DNA of 37,151 bases from a virus. Every line of letters starts with the position of its first letter. Within the stretch, counting starts at the first letter, position 1. This document shows, piece after piece, positions 1 to 7,059 of this stretch. The notes under the pieces are model-generated. The model ran no database searches. It saw nothing but the letters and a program-made list of their open reading frames with translations, and had not been told where the DNA came from. The translations under genes and the position numbers were made by a program. The stretch is from positions 1 to 37,151 of the IMG/VR virus record IMGVR_UViG_3300045581_000062; one strand, 5' to 3'.

Positions 1-363
1 GGTTTGAAGTCCAAAATACAGAACTGCTTGTTTTTGATGAATCCTGACCAATGGATAGATTTCCGTCCGCGTTCAGCGTCATCGCCTGCGTGAACGAGAT
101 CGCGTTGCCTGCGGTGCCGGAGGCTGAGGTGTACCAAGCGTGTGCGCTGTCTACTTGATCGTACTTACCGGCAAAACCGTTGCTGATGTACTTCCAAGCA
201 GAACCATCGTAGAAAGCGTTTGAGTTCAGATATGCGTAGTTTTGAAACCCTGCGACTGAAGCGTTCCCAACCTGTAATCCGCGAAGCGTACTCCACGCAC
301 TCGGCGTCACGCCCAGACCGAGGTTGCCGGAGGTTGAAAGCGTCATTTTCGTATCGCTTACGG
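1..363. repeat. Left terminal repeat with variable core
   Basis: Bases 1-123 are identical to 36774-36896, and bases 293-363 are identical to 37081-37151. The core between them (124-292, 169 bp) differs from the right-hand core (36897-37080, 184 bp). The 15 bp size difference keeps the reading frame. Both copies lie in tail-fibre coding sequence on the minus strand and encode alternative versions of one fibre module. This is either assembly overlap of a circular genome with two module variants in the population, or two tandem copies of a module. Confidence 0.9.
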
Positions 364-1465
364 TCTGAAAGAGAAATGCTCCTTCAGTAGTAGGCGCGTT
401 GAAAACGACAGCAGCATCATTAGTTCCAGAATTTGTCGTCGTACCGATAGTCAATCCACGACCGGCGACGTTTCCAAACCGCGCTTGGACGGAATTTACC
501 GATCCAGTTACGTCTAATTTTTGTGCAGGCGAACTCGTCCCGATGCCGAGGCCCGTGGAGGTGAGGCGCATTTGTTCGGAGCCGCCAGCATCAAACGCAA
601 TCTCGTTTGTCCGAAGCCGATAAGTTCTAAATCCGTCGTTTGCAACTGTCGTTGTCAATAATTGAATTTCACCCGATACTGAATCTGGATCAATTCGCCA
701 ATTACCTTGAGTGCCTTTAGCGTTTAGTTTGCTGAGAGGCGAACTCGTCCCGATGCCCAAGCCCGTCGAGGTGAGGCGCATTTGTTCGGTGTTGTTGACG
801 CCAAACACCAAAGACCCAGCGGTGACGTTGTATGCGTAAAAATTCGTCCCGTCATTAAATAAATTGCCAACTTTCGTGCTGCCGGACAGCATATCAATGT
901 TAGCGCCAGTCGTGCCGCTGATTGCAAGGTTGCGGTAATTCGCGTAGTTAGCAGGCGTCAACCCCAAGCCGAAATTAGTCCCATCAAATACCAGCGCACT
1001 CCCACTCGTCGCCACCTTCGACCCGTTCAAGTACAACACGCCGTTGGCGGTGCCGGCGGAGAGGATCGGATTGGCGGTGATAGAGACAACGCCCGTACTG
1101 TCAGCAATCGTCGCCGCAGCCGTTCCGTCCTTCGCCTTGACGTTCGTGACTTCCACGTTCGTCGCGTCTACCGTCGTCGCGTTGACCGCCGTCGAGGTGA
1201 GCGTATTGATCGTGATGGCGTTGATCGTGCCGCCTTCGACCTTATCGCCGCTGATCTGGTTGTCGGCGAGGGTAAGAGTTCCGGCTGAGACGTTGAGCGT
1301 CTTGCCAGCGCCTACAGTAAGACCGACCGACGTGCCGTTACCGCCAGGGGCGAAGATGCCGTCGATGGTGTCGAGGTTGGTGTTAAGCTTGCCGCCCCAA
1401 GTATCCGCCGAGGCGCCTACCTCTGGCTTAACAAGGGAAAGGTTAGTCGTATTCGTATCAGCCAT
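1..1465 (-). CDS. Tail fibre, N-terminal part (cut by window edge)
   Basis: This is the first 488 codons of a tail fibre or receptor-binding protein that runs off the left edge. I read it without a stop from ATG at 1465, which has a GAGG about nine bases upstream. The N-terminus, [19 protein letters not shown], is of the kind that anchors many phage tail fibres to the tail. A Thr/Ala/Val-rich beta-repeat shaft follows, then two modules with the string [15 protein letters not shown] and a [19 protein letters not shown] module. The C-terminal half is the minus-strand frame at 36097-37151. Joining the two across the terminal repeat stays in frame and gives about 718 residues ending in an S74 chaperone domain. 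The start codon and family are well supported; the receptor is unknown. Confidence 0.85.
   Translation of the reverse strand, partial: MADTNTTNLSLVKPEVGASADTWGGKLNTNLDTIDGIFAPGGNGTSVGLTVGAGKTLNVSAGTLTLADNQISGDKVEGGTINAITINTLTSTAVNATTVDATNVEVTNVKAKDGTAAATIADSTGVVSITANPILSAGTANGVLYLNGSKVATSGSALVFDGTNFGLGLTPANYANYRNLAISGTTGANIDMLSGSTKVGNLFNDGTNFYAYNVTAGSLVFGVNNTEQMRLTSTGLGIGTSSPLSKLNAKGTQGNWRIDPDSVSGEIQLLTTTVANDGFRTYRLRTNEIAFDAGGSEQMRLTSTGLGIGTSSPAQKLDVTGSVNSVQARFGNVAGRGLTIGTTTNSGTNDAAVVFNAPTTEGAFLFQTVSDTKMTLSTSGNLGLGVTPSAWSTLRGLQVGNASVAGFQNYAYLNSNAFYDGSAWKYISNGFAGKYDQVDSAHAWYTSASGTAGNAISFTQAMTLNADGNLSIGQDSSKTSSSVFWTSN
527..789 (-). repeat. Two 53-bp direct repeats inside the tail fibre
   Basis: Bases 527-579 and 737-789 match with three mismatches in 53 positions, 210 bp apart, a multiple of three. 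Each encodes the [15 protein letters not shown] stretch of the fibre, flanked by unlike cores. The layout matches the terminal repeats: conserved short flanks around exchangeable modules. Confidence 0.85.
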
Positions 1466-1476
1466 TTCTCGTTACC

Positions 1477-2142
1477 TCAAGCGGCCTGTAAATAGGCCGG
1501 ATGTGTTTTCTCTGTCCAAGTCTCTGCCGTGTCTGCGACCGGCGTCCATGTCTCTGCTGTGTCTGCCACTGGGCTCCACGACTCTGAGGTGTCGGAGATG
1601 ACCGACCACGCCTTGGCGGTATCGGTCTGCCCCGTCCAGCTCTCTGCCGTGTCGGGGTCGATCTCCCACTTCTTGCGCCCCACGCACGTCAGCGCCGAAG
1701 ACACCGCCATCGCGCAGGAGGCAAACTGTACCTGTCCGCCTATCACGGTCATCGTGGCGGCAGCCTGCAAGGCCGCAGCACCACGCTGAATCCGCTGCGC
1801 ACTTACCGCAAGCGTTGTCGCCGCAGAAAGTGTTGCCGCCCCCCTCTGAATACGCTCCGCCGCAGCGGTTAGCGTTGCCGCAGCAGACAAAGCCGCTGCT
1901 GCGTTTTGCACCCGATTGGCGGTCGCCGTAAGCGTTGCCGCCGCACTCAACGATGCAGCACCCTGCTGCACCCTCACCGCACTCGCCGCGACCGTGGCCG
2001 CAGCGTTGAGCGTTGCCGCTCCCTGCTGTATCCGCACGCCTGCGACGGTGAGCGTCGCGGCGGCGTTTAGCGTGGCTGACCCCTCTTTGGGGTCTATGCC
2101 ATAGTTACCACGCCCATATAAGCCGCTGCCGTATCCGGCCAC
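1477..2142 (-). CDS. Repeat-built tail/virion protein
   Basis: I do not recognise this 221-residue protein. After a Gly/Tyr-rich start (MAGYGSGLYGRGNYG) it has six imperfect 20-residue repeats at residues 21-140. These have the form G-A-A-T-L-x-A-A-A-T-L-T-x-x-x-x-R-[IV]-Q-x, with a seventh decayed unit. Five 10-residue repeats of the type DTAESWTxxx follow at residues 164-213. The alternating small and hydrophobic residues suggest a beta-solenoid or trimeric shaft. It lies between a small tail protein and the tail fibre, which suggests a structural role in the tail. The start ATG is three bases after the upstream stop. Function is inferred from position only. Confidence 0.7.
   Translation of the reverse strand: MAGYGSGLYGRGNYGIDPKEGSATLNAAATLTVAGVRIQQGAATLNAAATVAASAVRVQQGAASLSAAATLTATANRVQNAAAALSAAATLTAAAERIQRGAATLSAATTLAVSAQRIQRGAAALQAAATMTVIGGQVQFASCAMAVSSALTCVGRKKWEIDPDTAESWTGQTDTAKAWSVISDTSESWSPVADTAETWTPVADTAETWTEKTHPAYLQAA
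1504..1653 (-). repeat. Five 30-bp coding repeats (DTAESW units)
   Basis: Five tandem in-frame units of 30 bp encode D-T-[AS]-[EK]-[STA]-W-x4. The Asp, Thr and Trp positions are kept in all five units while the last four residues drift. Confidence 0.85.
1723..2082 (-). repeat. Six 60-bp coding repeats (GAATL units)
   Basis: Six tandem in-frame units of 60 bp, each encoding about 20 residues with a conserved A-x-L-x-A-A-x-T core and a closing R-[IV]-Q in most units. The units diverge at the DNA level, so the array is old rather than a recent expansion. Confidence 0.85.
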
Positions 2143-2145
2143 GTC

Positions 2146-2529
2146 TTAGGCCAACGTGATGTCGAGATCGCCAGCCGGAACGCGGAACACGTCGCCTAAG
2201 GCGATAGTCTTGCTAGCCGTTAGGTTTCCGTAGGCCAGAAGATTACCGCTCGTCAGGTTGTCAAAGATGCCAACCGCAACAATAGTTCCCCACGATCCAG
2301 TCGCGGTCGGGAACTCAATCGCGCTCGTGTTGGAGGCTGTGTCGTTCGTCACGGTAAATGCCGCGACCTGTCGAGCATAAGCATTGCCGCTCACCTCGGT
2401 GCCGCCGCCCGTATCGGTCGGTGCGGTGGTATACAGGCCAAGATATAACGTCGTTGGCGCGGTGTAAGCCGTGCCGCCAAAGACGTGCAGCATGACCTTG
2501 TTCTCAAGATAGTCTGAAAATGCACTCAC
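2146..2529 (-). CDS. Small tail structural protein
   Basis: A 127-residue protein with the pattern LYLGLYTTAPTDTGGGTEVS, NAYARQ and FPTATGSWGTIVAVGIFD. I recognise this pattern from small phage tail or virion proteins found beside tail genes in many short- and long-tailed phages. No transmembrane segment or catalytic motif is visible, and the composition fits a beta-sandwich. The start ATG overlaps the stop of the adaptor gene by four bases (ATGA), so the two are probably translationally coupled. The exact place in the tail is unknown. Confidence 0.7.
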   Translation of the reverse strand: MSAFSDYLENKVMLHVFGGTAYTAPTTLYLGLYTTAPTDTGGGTEVSGNAYARQVAAFTVTNDTASNTSAIEFPTATGSWGTIVAVGIFDNLTSGNLLAYGNLTASKTIALGDVFRVPAGDLDITLA

Positions 2530-3158
2530 GGAATAACCCTCGTCGGTTTGACTGTCATAGCGGCGCGGCCTTGGTTAAACGCTGCGCGCTCATTTTGAAG
2601 GATCATATCGTTGACCGCAGTCTCATATAGCGACGACCAAACTCCAATGCGCTCGTCGTCTCGAAGATACGGCGCCGCCTGCAATAATGATCCATATAGG
2701 TATACGTCAGGGTGGCGCTCGAGTATCCAGTTGGATACGTTGCTGTCTGATAGCTTCGCGAGCGTCGCAACGTAGGTGATCTCTGCGGTGTACCCGGTAT
2801 CTGGAGCCGGTAGCACTTCGATCTGGTTTCCGACCAGAGCGAAATACAGCGGCTTTCCGGTGGTGCGATAGGTGTACTTCTTGGCGTCAAGCTCATCCTC
2901 TGTGAGAAACACGAGAGGCTGAACTGGAGCCGTAGAGGTCAGCACCAATGACTTGCAAGACAAGAAGTCGGACGGCAGAGCAGAGAAGGGCGTGTCAATC
3001 GTGGCATTGGCGCGCTTTACCATCTTCTGGGTCGGCAGCCGTCGCTCCATCTGCGCCTCTGCGAGCGTGATGAAGTCGGGTATAACCGACGTCAGATCGT
3101 CTCGGTTCAGCCAGTCGGCGATGCTGCTTTTAAGCGCGCTGTATGATGTTAGTGCCAC
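2526..3158 (-). CDS. Head-tail adaptor protein
   Basis: This 210-residue protein begins MALTSYSALKSSIADWLNRDD and continues with IPDFITLAEAQMERRLPT, LPSDFL and a late helical part (WILERHPDVYLYGSLLQAAPYL). These are typical of adaptor proteins of P22-like and SU10-like podoviruses, which bind below the portal ring and join it to the tail nozzle. The length fits. Its place downstream of the capsid gene agrees. The gene starts inside the last 29 bases of the glycosyltransferase gene. Confidence 0.75.
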   Translation of the reverse strand: MALTSYSALKSSIADWLNRDDLTSVIPDFITLAEAQMERRLPTQKMVKRANATIDTPFSALPSDFLSCKSLVLTSTAPVQPLVFLTEDELDAKKYTYRTTGKPLYFALVGNQIEVLPAPDTGYTAEITYVATLAKLSDSNVSNWILERHPDVYLYGSLLQAAPYLRDDERIGVWSSLYETAVNDMILQNERAAFNQGRAAMTVKPTRVIP

Positions 3159-3798
3159 CGTCCACCTGTTCCTTCATCGCCCACGCACCTTCGTGCGAGT
3201 ATTCAAACGTACCGATGTGCTTAACCTGGTGCGAGAGATCGTGGTCGATCAGTACCTCGTAACCAGCCTCACGCGCCTTGCGGCAGAAGAACACATCTTC
3301 GCCGATGTAGTGATTTCCGATCGTCGAGTACGGGATCGCAAACCACGGCGCGTCAAGTTTTTCAAACACTTCACGCTTGACCATCATCACGCCCATGCCG
3401 ATGTAATCGACCGGCTGCAGACCTTCTGAGTCTGGGGCGGTATACACGCGACCTATCTTGCCGTCGTCGTCCATCATCGCCACAGGCTTGACGGGCATAC
3501 GACGTGTCGCATAGTTCGCGGCCACGATGGGCTTGTCACGCAGAATCAAGTGCCCGATGGTTTCCTTCGGGAACCTCATATCTGAATCAAGCCAGAGGAG
3601 ATAGTCTGCCTTCTCCTCGAGTGCTTGACGCGCAAGCTCCATACGCTGAGAGGCGATCAGAGTTCCGTGCGATGTATAAAGCATCACGCGGTCGTCCGTT
3701 GTCGCGGTGTGGAATGACATCGCTCGCGCTAGGTCGTAGGCAAACGAGGTCATCACCGTGTCCCTTGCGGGGACTAATATCGCGACCGTGCGGCTCAT
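3130..3798 (-). CDS. GT-A-type glycosyltransferase
   Basis: This 222-residue protein has a GT-A nucleotide-sugar transferase layout. It begins with a Rossmann-like strand (TVAILVPARDT). The segment ADYLLWLDSDMRFP contains an Asp-x-Asp type metal-binding site (LDSDM, about residues 71-75). Later come an acceptor-side loop (IGMGVMMVKREVFEKL) and a GEDVFFCRKAREAG helix. Cellular enzymes of this fold build polysaccharide or glycosylate proteins. Here the gene lies inside the capsid/tail block, between a 106-residue virion-cluster protein and the adaptor. Virion decoration or host surface alteration are both possible. Sugar and acceptor cannot be read from sequence. Confidence 0.75.
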   Translation of the reverse strand: MSRTVAILVPARDTVMTSFAYDLARAMSFHTATTDDRVMLYTSHGTLIASQRMELARQALEEKADYLLWLDSDMRFPKETIGHLILRDKPIVAANYATRRMPVKPVAMMDDDGKIGRVYTAPDSEGLQPVDYIGMGVMMVKREVFEKLDAPWFAIPYSTIGNHYIGEDVFFCRKAREAGYEVLIDHDLSHQVKHIGTFEYSHEGAWAMKEQVDGGTNIIQRA

Positions 3799-4115
3799 AC
3801 GCGCCCCGGTCGTGTTCTAAAAAACTTGTTGTTGGGATCATTGAGCCAGCGTTTCATGGCCGCCGGGTCGTCAATAATTCCATCCTTCTTCAGCCTGTAG
3901 AACAACGGCATCGGAATAGACGCCACCTTGTTCCACTCGCCCCACCGCGTCCTCTCGTCGGTCGCGGCATACTGCTTCTTGTTCTGTTCAATCAGATCGC
4001 CGACCTCAAAGGCCGTCTCAATCGTGGCCTCATCTTTGTCGGCATCGTAGTGCCACCACTTCGTGGTGCCAGTAGTCGGGTCGTAATCAAATAGACGTTT
4101 GCCCGATGAATTCAT
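3795..4115 (-). CDS. Conserved protein downstream of capsid
   Basis: A 106-residue soluble protein with a Trp/Tyr-rich first half (FDYDPTTGTTKWWHYDADKD) and a strongly basic end (RWLNDPNNKFFRTRPGRV). I have seen this end in small proteins coded just after the capsid gene in related podoviruses, but I know of no assigned function. It follows the capsid gene after 62 bases that contain a strong hairpin. It overlaps the next gene by four bases. A head-associated role is inferred from position. Confidence 0.65.
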   Translation of the reverse strand: MNSSGKRLFDYDPTTGTTKWWHYDADKDEATIETAFEVGDLIEQNKKQYAATDERTRWGEWNKVASIPMPLFYRLKKDGIIDDPAAMKRWLNDPNNKFFRTRPGRV

Positions 4116-4130
4116 GTGATCCTCAACTAA

Positions 4131-4158
4131 GGGGCGACGGCACGATTGCCGCCGCCCC
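4131..4158 (-). terminator. Strong hairpin after the capsid gene
   Basis: On the minus strand, 20 bases after the capsid stop codon, a 12-bp stem (4147-4158 pairing with 4131-4142, with one G-U pair) closes a four-base loop. The stem is almost all G and C. Only TTAG follows, not a run of T, so it may be a weak terminator or a 3'-end stabiliser of the capsid message. Such an element would let capsid mRNA accumulate over the downstream genes. Confidence 0.6.
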
Positions 4159-4177
4159 CGAGTTTACATCACTACGA

Positions 4178-5158
4178 TCAAGTCGTGGTGAGGTCAGCGG
4201 CGAGACCGTGCGCGGCCTCGGTGTTGACCTTCAAGCCCCACTCCACGAGGATCATGCGCTTCTCGGCGTCGCCGGTCTTCGCAAGTTCCACGGTGTTGAA
4301 GGGACGCAGGAAGGAGACGGCAGCGTACTCGGGGTCGAGCACGAAGGCGTCACGCTCACGCTGGAAGCGGTTGGGGACAACCGACACCGCGCCGAAGTCG
4401 CTAACATACACGTCCGCAGCGCCGATGATGACGCCCGGCTTGTTGCCAGCCACATCGCGACGCAGTTCCGCGATACCCGCGAAGCCCGAAACGCGCTGCT
4501 TGTTGACGGGGCCGACCATCAGAATCTTCGGCGTACCGCCAGAGGCCCACACCTTCTGAATCACACTCTTGAGAATCGTCTCAGTGAACGTGCGCAGGTT
4601 GGCGTCGGTCGCGTCCGTGCGGGTCGCGTTCGGCTGCGTGGTGTACGACGGATCAGCGCCGCCCGTGCCCTTGTCGGTGTTCGTCTTGATGAACGCCAAC
4701 AGCGAGCCCGTCTTGCGGAGAGCCGTGCTCACACCAGAGGAGCCGCCATCGGCCTTCTGGTTGCAGAGCATGATCGACTCCATGTCGCGCTTCAGTTCGG
4801 CAGAACGCTTGGCAAGCTGGTAGGCCAGCTCCGAGCGACGGCCAGCCTTGTCCACCGACTCGAGCGTGCCCGAGAGGATGAGCGTCTTGCGGCTGACCTG
4901 CGTGTAGTTGCCGATACGAACCGTCGCGCTGGTCGAGTCGTAGGACGACACGTCGTCGCCTTCGATCTGCGCGTTGGTCGTAGAAGCGGCGGCGAGCGAG
5001 TCCGTCTGCCACTCAAAGTAGGTGTTCTTGACGTTCTCGCGACCGATGTTCGACATGAACGGGGTCTCTTCGGGCGAGATGTTGTAGATCACGTTCGAGA
5101 GAGACTCACGGATACCCTTCGCGCTGAAGGTATCAAAAGTATTAGCTGTCTGTGACAT
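4178..5158 (-). CDS. Major capsid protein
   Basis: This 326-residue protein begins MSQTANTFDTFSAKGIRESL and continues with NVIYNISPEETPFMSNIGR, a start typical of SU10-like major capsid proteins with the HK97 fold. The middle has the E-loop/spine region (KNTYFEWQTDSLA, TQVSRKTLILSGTLESVDKAGR) and the end has the P-domain segment (DFGAVSVVPNRF, VLDPEYAAVSFLRPF). A GAGGA about ten bases upstream of the ATG gives a good ribosome binding site. It lies directly downstream of the scaffold gene, the usual order. It should form the icosahedral head shell. Confidence 0.9.
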   Translation of the reverse strand: MSQTANTFDTFSAKGIRESLSNVIYNISPEETPFMSNIGRENVKNTYFEWQTDSLAAASTTNAQIEGDDVSSYDSTSATVRIGNYTQVSRKTLILSGTLESVDKAGRRSELAYQLAKRSAELKRDMESIMLCNQKADGGSSGVSTALRKTGSLLAFIKTNTDKGTGGADPSYTTQPNATRTDATDANLRTFTETILKSVIQKVWASGGTPKILMVGPVNKQRVSGFAGIAELRRDVAGNKPGVIIGAADVYVSDFGAVSVVPNRFQRERDAFVLDPEYAAVSFLRPFNTVELAKTGDAEKRMILVEWGLKVNTEAAHGLAADLTTT

Positions 5159-5171
5159 TAGTGAAAATTCC

Positions 5172-6140
5172 TCAATCTAAAAACTGTTCAAACACAGCAG
5201 CCGCATCTTTGTGGCTGCCACTATTTGCGAGTCTAGAAAGAGCCGCCTTGGATGCTACGACCTTGGATGATTGCGGCGTGGACGCGGCGCCAGCCTTCAT
5301 CGGCTTCGCCTTTTGCATGATCTTCGGACGCATCTGATCGCGTTTGCTCATCAGCTCGTCGAACATCATCGCCTTACGCAGCGCCAGCACGGCTCGGGCG
5401 TCGTATATGTCCGAAATCTCCTCGACACTAAAGCCAAGTCTTTCGGTGGCATAAGAGACGATCTTCGCCTTCTCGGTGCGAGCCTTATCGGCGTCGCGCC
5501 ATTCTGGCAGGGCTTCCAAGAGCTTGCCGCGTTCGGCTTCGAGGGTCTTTTCAGCCTCGACTCTCTCTTCAACCTGCTGCTTCTCCACGAGAGCCTGCTT
5601 CTGGGCCTGCACCCAAGCCGCCTGCTCCTGCCTTGATCGCACCAGCTCGCGCTGTCTCACCCACTCAACCGGGTTCTCTTGGTAGAGTCTGTCCCAGTCG
5701 ATCTCGGGTGGTTGCAGCGACTTGAGCGTGCCATCAAGGGCCGCCAAAGTCTGCGCATACCGTTGCCGCTCTTCCCGCGCCAGCGCTGCCTCTGCTTCGG
5801 CCTGTTTACGGGCCTCCGCAATGGCTTGCGTCTTGCGCGTGTAATCCGCGGTGCGTGAGTAGCCTTTTAGAAGCTCATCCAGCGGCACCTCGACTTCTTC
5901 CCCGTCAACCTTGACGCGGAATGTCTGGGCCTGCTGGGGCGCCTCTTCGGCCTCCTCATCGCCTTCGGTTTGCTCATCGCTCTCGTCAGCCGACTCGCTG
6001 TCCGCTAACTCAAGCCCCTCATCCACACCTTCCGTCTCTTGCTGCTCGTTTTCGCCTTCATCGGCGGCGAGCATCTGCTCGAAAACATCTTGCGTGGTTT
6101 GTACGTTTCCCGGGGGTACACCCGTGCCGGTTTCGCTCAT
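5172..6140 (-). CDS. Capsid scaffold protein
   Basis: About 322 residues counted from ATG at 6140; an in-frame TTG at 6155 would add five. The N-terminal 75 residues are extremely acidic (runs of Glu, Asp, Gln). They are followed by FRVKVDGEEVEVPLDELLKGY, a motif seen in many phage scaffold-like proteins, and then a long Ala/Glu/Gln/Arg coiled coil. The C-terminus is basic (MRPKIMQKAKPMKAG) and ends with a short helix, as expected for a capsid-binding tail. It lies immediately upstream of the capsid gene. It would guide procapsid assembly and then leave. Confidence 0.8.
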   Translation of the reverse strand: MSETGTGVPPGNVQTTQDVFEQMLAADEGENEQQETEGVDEGLELADSESADESDEQTEGDEEAEEAPQQAQTFRVKVDGEEVEVPLDELLKGYSRTADYTRKTQAIAEARKQAEAEAALAREERQRYAQTLAALDGTLKSLQPPEIDWDRLYQENPVEWVRQRELVRSRQEQAAWVQAQKQALVEKQQVEERVEAEKTLEAERGKLLEALPEWRDADKARTEKAKIVSYATERLGFSVEEISDIYDARAVLALRKAMMFDELMSKRDQMRPKIMQKAKPMKAGAASTPQSSKVVASKAALSRLANSGSHKDAAAVFEQFLD

Positions 6141-6166
6141 ATCTCTATTGTGCAAGATTCAAGGGA

Positions 6167-6436
6167 TTATTTGCGCCCAGAAATCTTGTCGATGTCTCTT
6201 TTTGCCATTACGCCATTCTCAACTGCAATCCGCAGGTGGCGCTGGATCTCCTCAAGAATCCCTACGGCGAGCCATAACCGCTCGCGCTCCTCTTGGTCGG
6301 CGGGCTTGCTCTGCCGCCACGCCTTGAGGTACTCAGACTCCAGAACGGCAAAAGCCTCCACAAGCATCGGGTGCTCGAGGAGGTCTTTGGCTTCCTGGCC
6401 CTTGCGGGCGTCGATGTAGGGATTGCGTTCGCTCAA
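6167..6436 (-). CDS. Small helical head-cluster protein
   Basis: An 89-residue, mostly helical protein (MSERNPYIDARKGQEAKDLL, then AFAVLESEYLKAWRQSK). No catalytic motif, signal peptide or membrane segment is visible. It lies directly upstream of the scaffold gene and overlaps the preceding small basic gene by four bases. I recognise the start as that of short proteins next to scaffold or capsid genes in similar phages, without a known job. An assembly-related role is only inferred. Confidence 0.6.
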   Translation of the reverse strand: MSERNPYIDARKGQEAKDLLEHPMLVEAFAVLESEYLKAWRQSKPADQEERERLWLAVGILEEIQRHLRIAVENGVMAKRDIDKISGRK

Positions 6437-6636
6437 GCGAGAAGGCCGCCTTTCGGCTTGCCCTTCGCATAGCGCATGGACTTCTTGCCCATCGCCTTCT
6501 TGAGCATTCCGCTCTTTTGATCGGCCTTGACGAAATCCTTGGCAACCTTCATCGGCACCTTGGCTTCTTTCGCCATCTTCGGGTTGTTGGCAAGCATCGC
6601 CATGAAGCGAGCTTGCTTGGTTGATTTGCTAGGCAT
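6433..6636 (-). CDS. Small basic MPSKS protein
   Basis: A 67-residue, Lys/Met-rich protein starting at ATG 6636 (MPSKSTKQARFMAMLANNP) and ending KGKPKGGLLA. An upstream in-frame start is possible, but this ATG sits one base after the previous stop. The first dozen residues match the start of the neighbouring 139-residue protein (MPSKSPKQARLMAAAAHS), so the two genes share an N-terminal segment. The basic charge suggests contact with nucleic acid or with the acidic scaffold. The C-terminal GLL motif recurs in other proteins of this phage. Confidence 0.65.
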   Translation of the reverse strand: MPSKSTKQARFMAMLANNPKMAKEAKVPMKVAKDFVKADQKSGMLKKAMGKKSMRYAKGKPKGGLLA

Positions 6637-6637
6637 T

Positions 6638-7057
6638 TTATTTACCTTTCCTACCAATGCTATTTTGAATAAAAATATCAGCTTGTTCTTTTGTTTTTAT
6701 GCCGAGCTTGTCTGGATTGAGGCCAGTGTCTCGCATAAAATACTCTTTCCAAGCCGTTGGATGGCTTTCTGACTTTAGCATTTCACCAGTCGGCAAGGAA
6801 GATGGCCAGTGATACCTATTGTCATCGTACTCGTATCGCTCTGGCTTTATGCCGGCTTTCCATGCCGCTCTATAGTCATAGTCGGCATTTTTTGACAAGT
6901 CCGGCTCTTCGCCGTATTGCTTGACAAACTCATTAAACCACTCGGTTGACCTAATCCACTTTTGAAAAGCCTTTTCTTCTGCGTCTTCATTTTTTGGTAA
7001 ATTAGAGTGCGCGGCTGCGGCCATGAGGCGGGCTTGTTTTGGGGATTTGCTGGGCAT
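6638..7057 (-). CDS. MPSKS protein with acidic C-terminal domain
   Basis: A 139-residue protein. The first 18 residues (MPSKSPKQARLMAAAAHS) match the next gene downstream. The rest is a charged, aromatic-rich region (TEWFNEFVKQYGEEPDLSK, YDYRAAWKAGIKPERYEYDD, HPTAWKEYFMRDTGL). That part looks like a globular domain I cannot name. Its DNA is visibly richer in A and T than the capsid genes on the left. It lies in the small-protein block between the portal region and the scaffold. Confidence 0.6.
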   Translation of the reverse strand: MPSKSPKQARLMAAAAHSNLPKNEDAEEKAFQKWIRSTEWFNEFVKQYGEEPDLSKNADYDYRAAWKAGIKPERYEYDDNRYHWPSSLPTGEMLKSESHPTAWKEYFMRDTGLNPDKLGIKTKEQADIFIQNSIGRKGK

Positions 7058-7059
7058 GA

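Noticed and set aside
1-1465. Diversity-generating retroelement as a source of the fibre variation
   Set aside because: No reverse transcriptase gene is present and the cores differ in length and throughout, not at adenines only. Module exchange fits better.
4106-5155. Long plus-strand open frame of 349 codons opposite the capsid gene
   Set aside because: It mirrors the capsid gene and is rich in Arg, Gly and Val as expected for the antisense of GC-rich codons. The minus-strand protein is a clear capsid with a good ribosome site.
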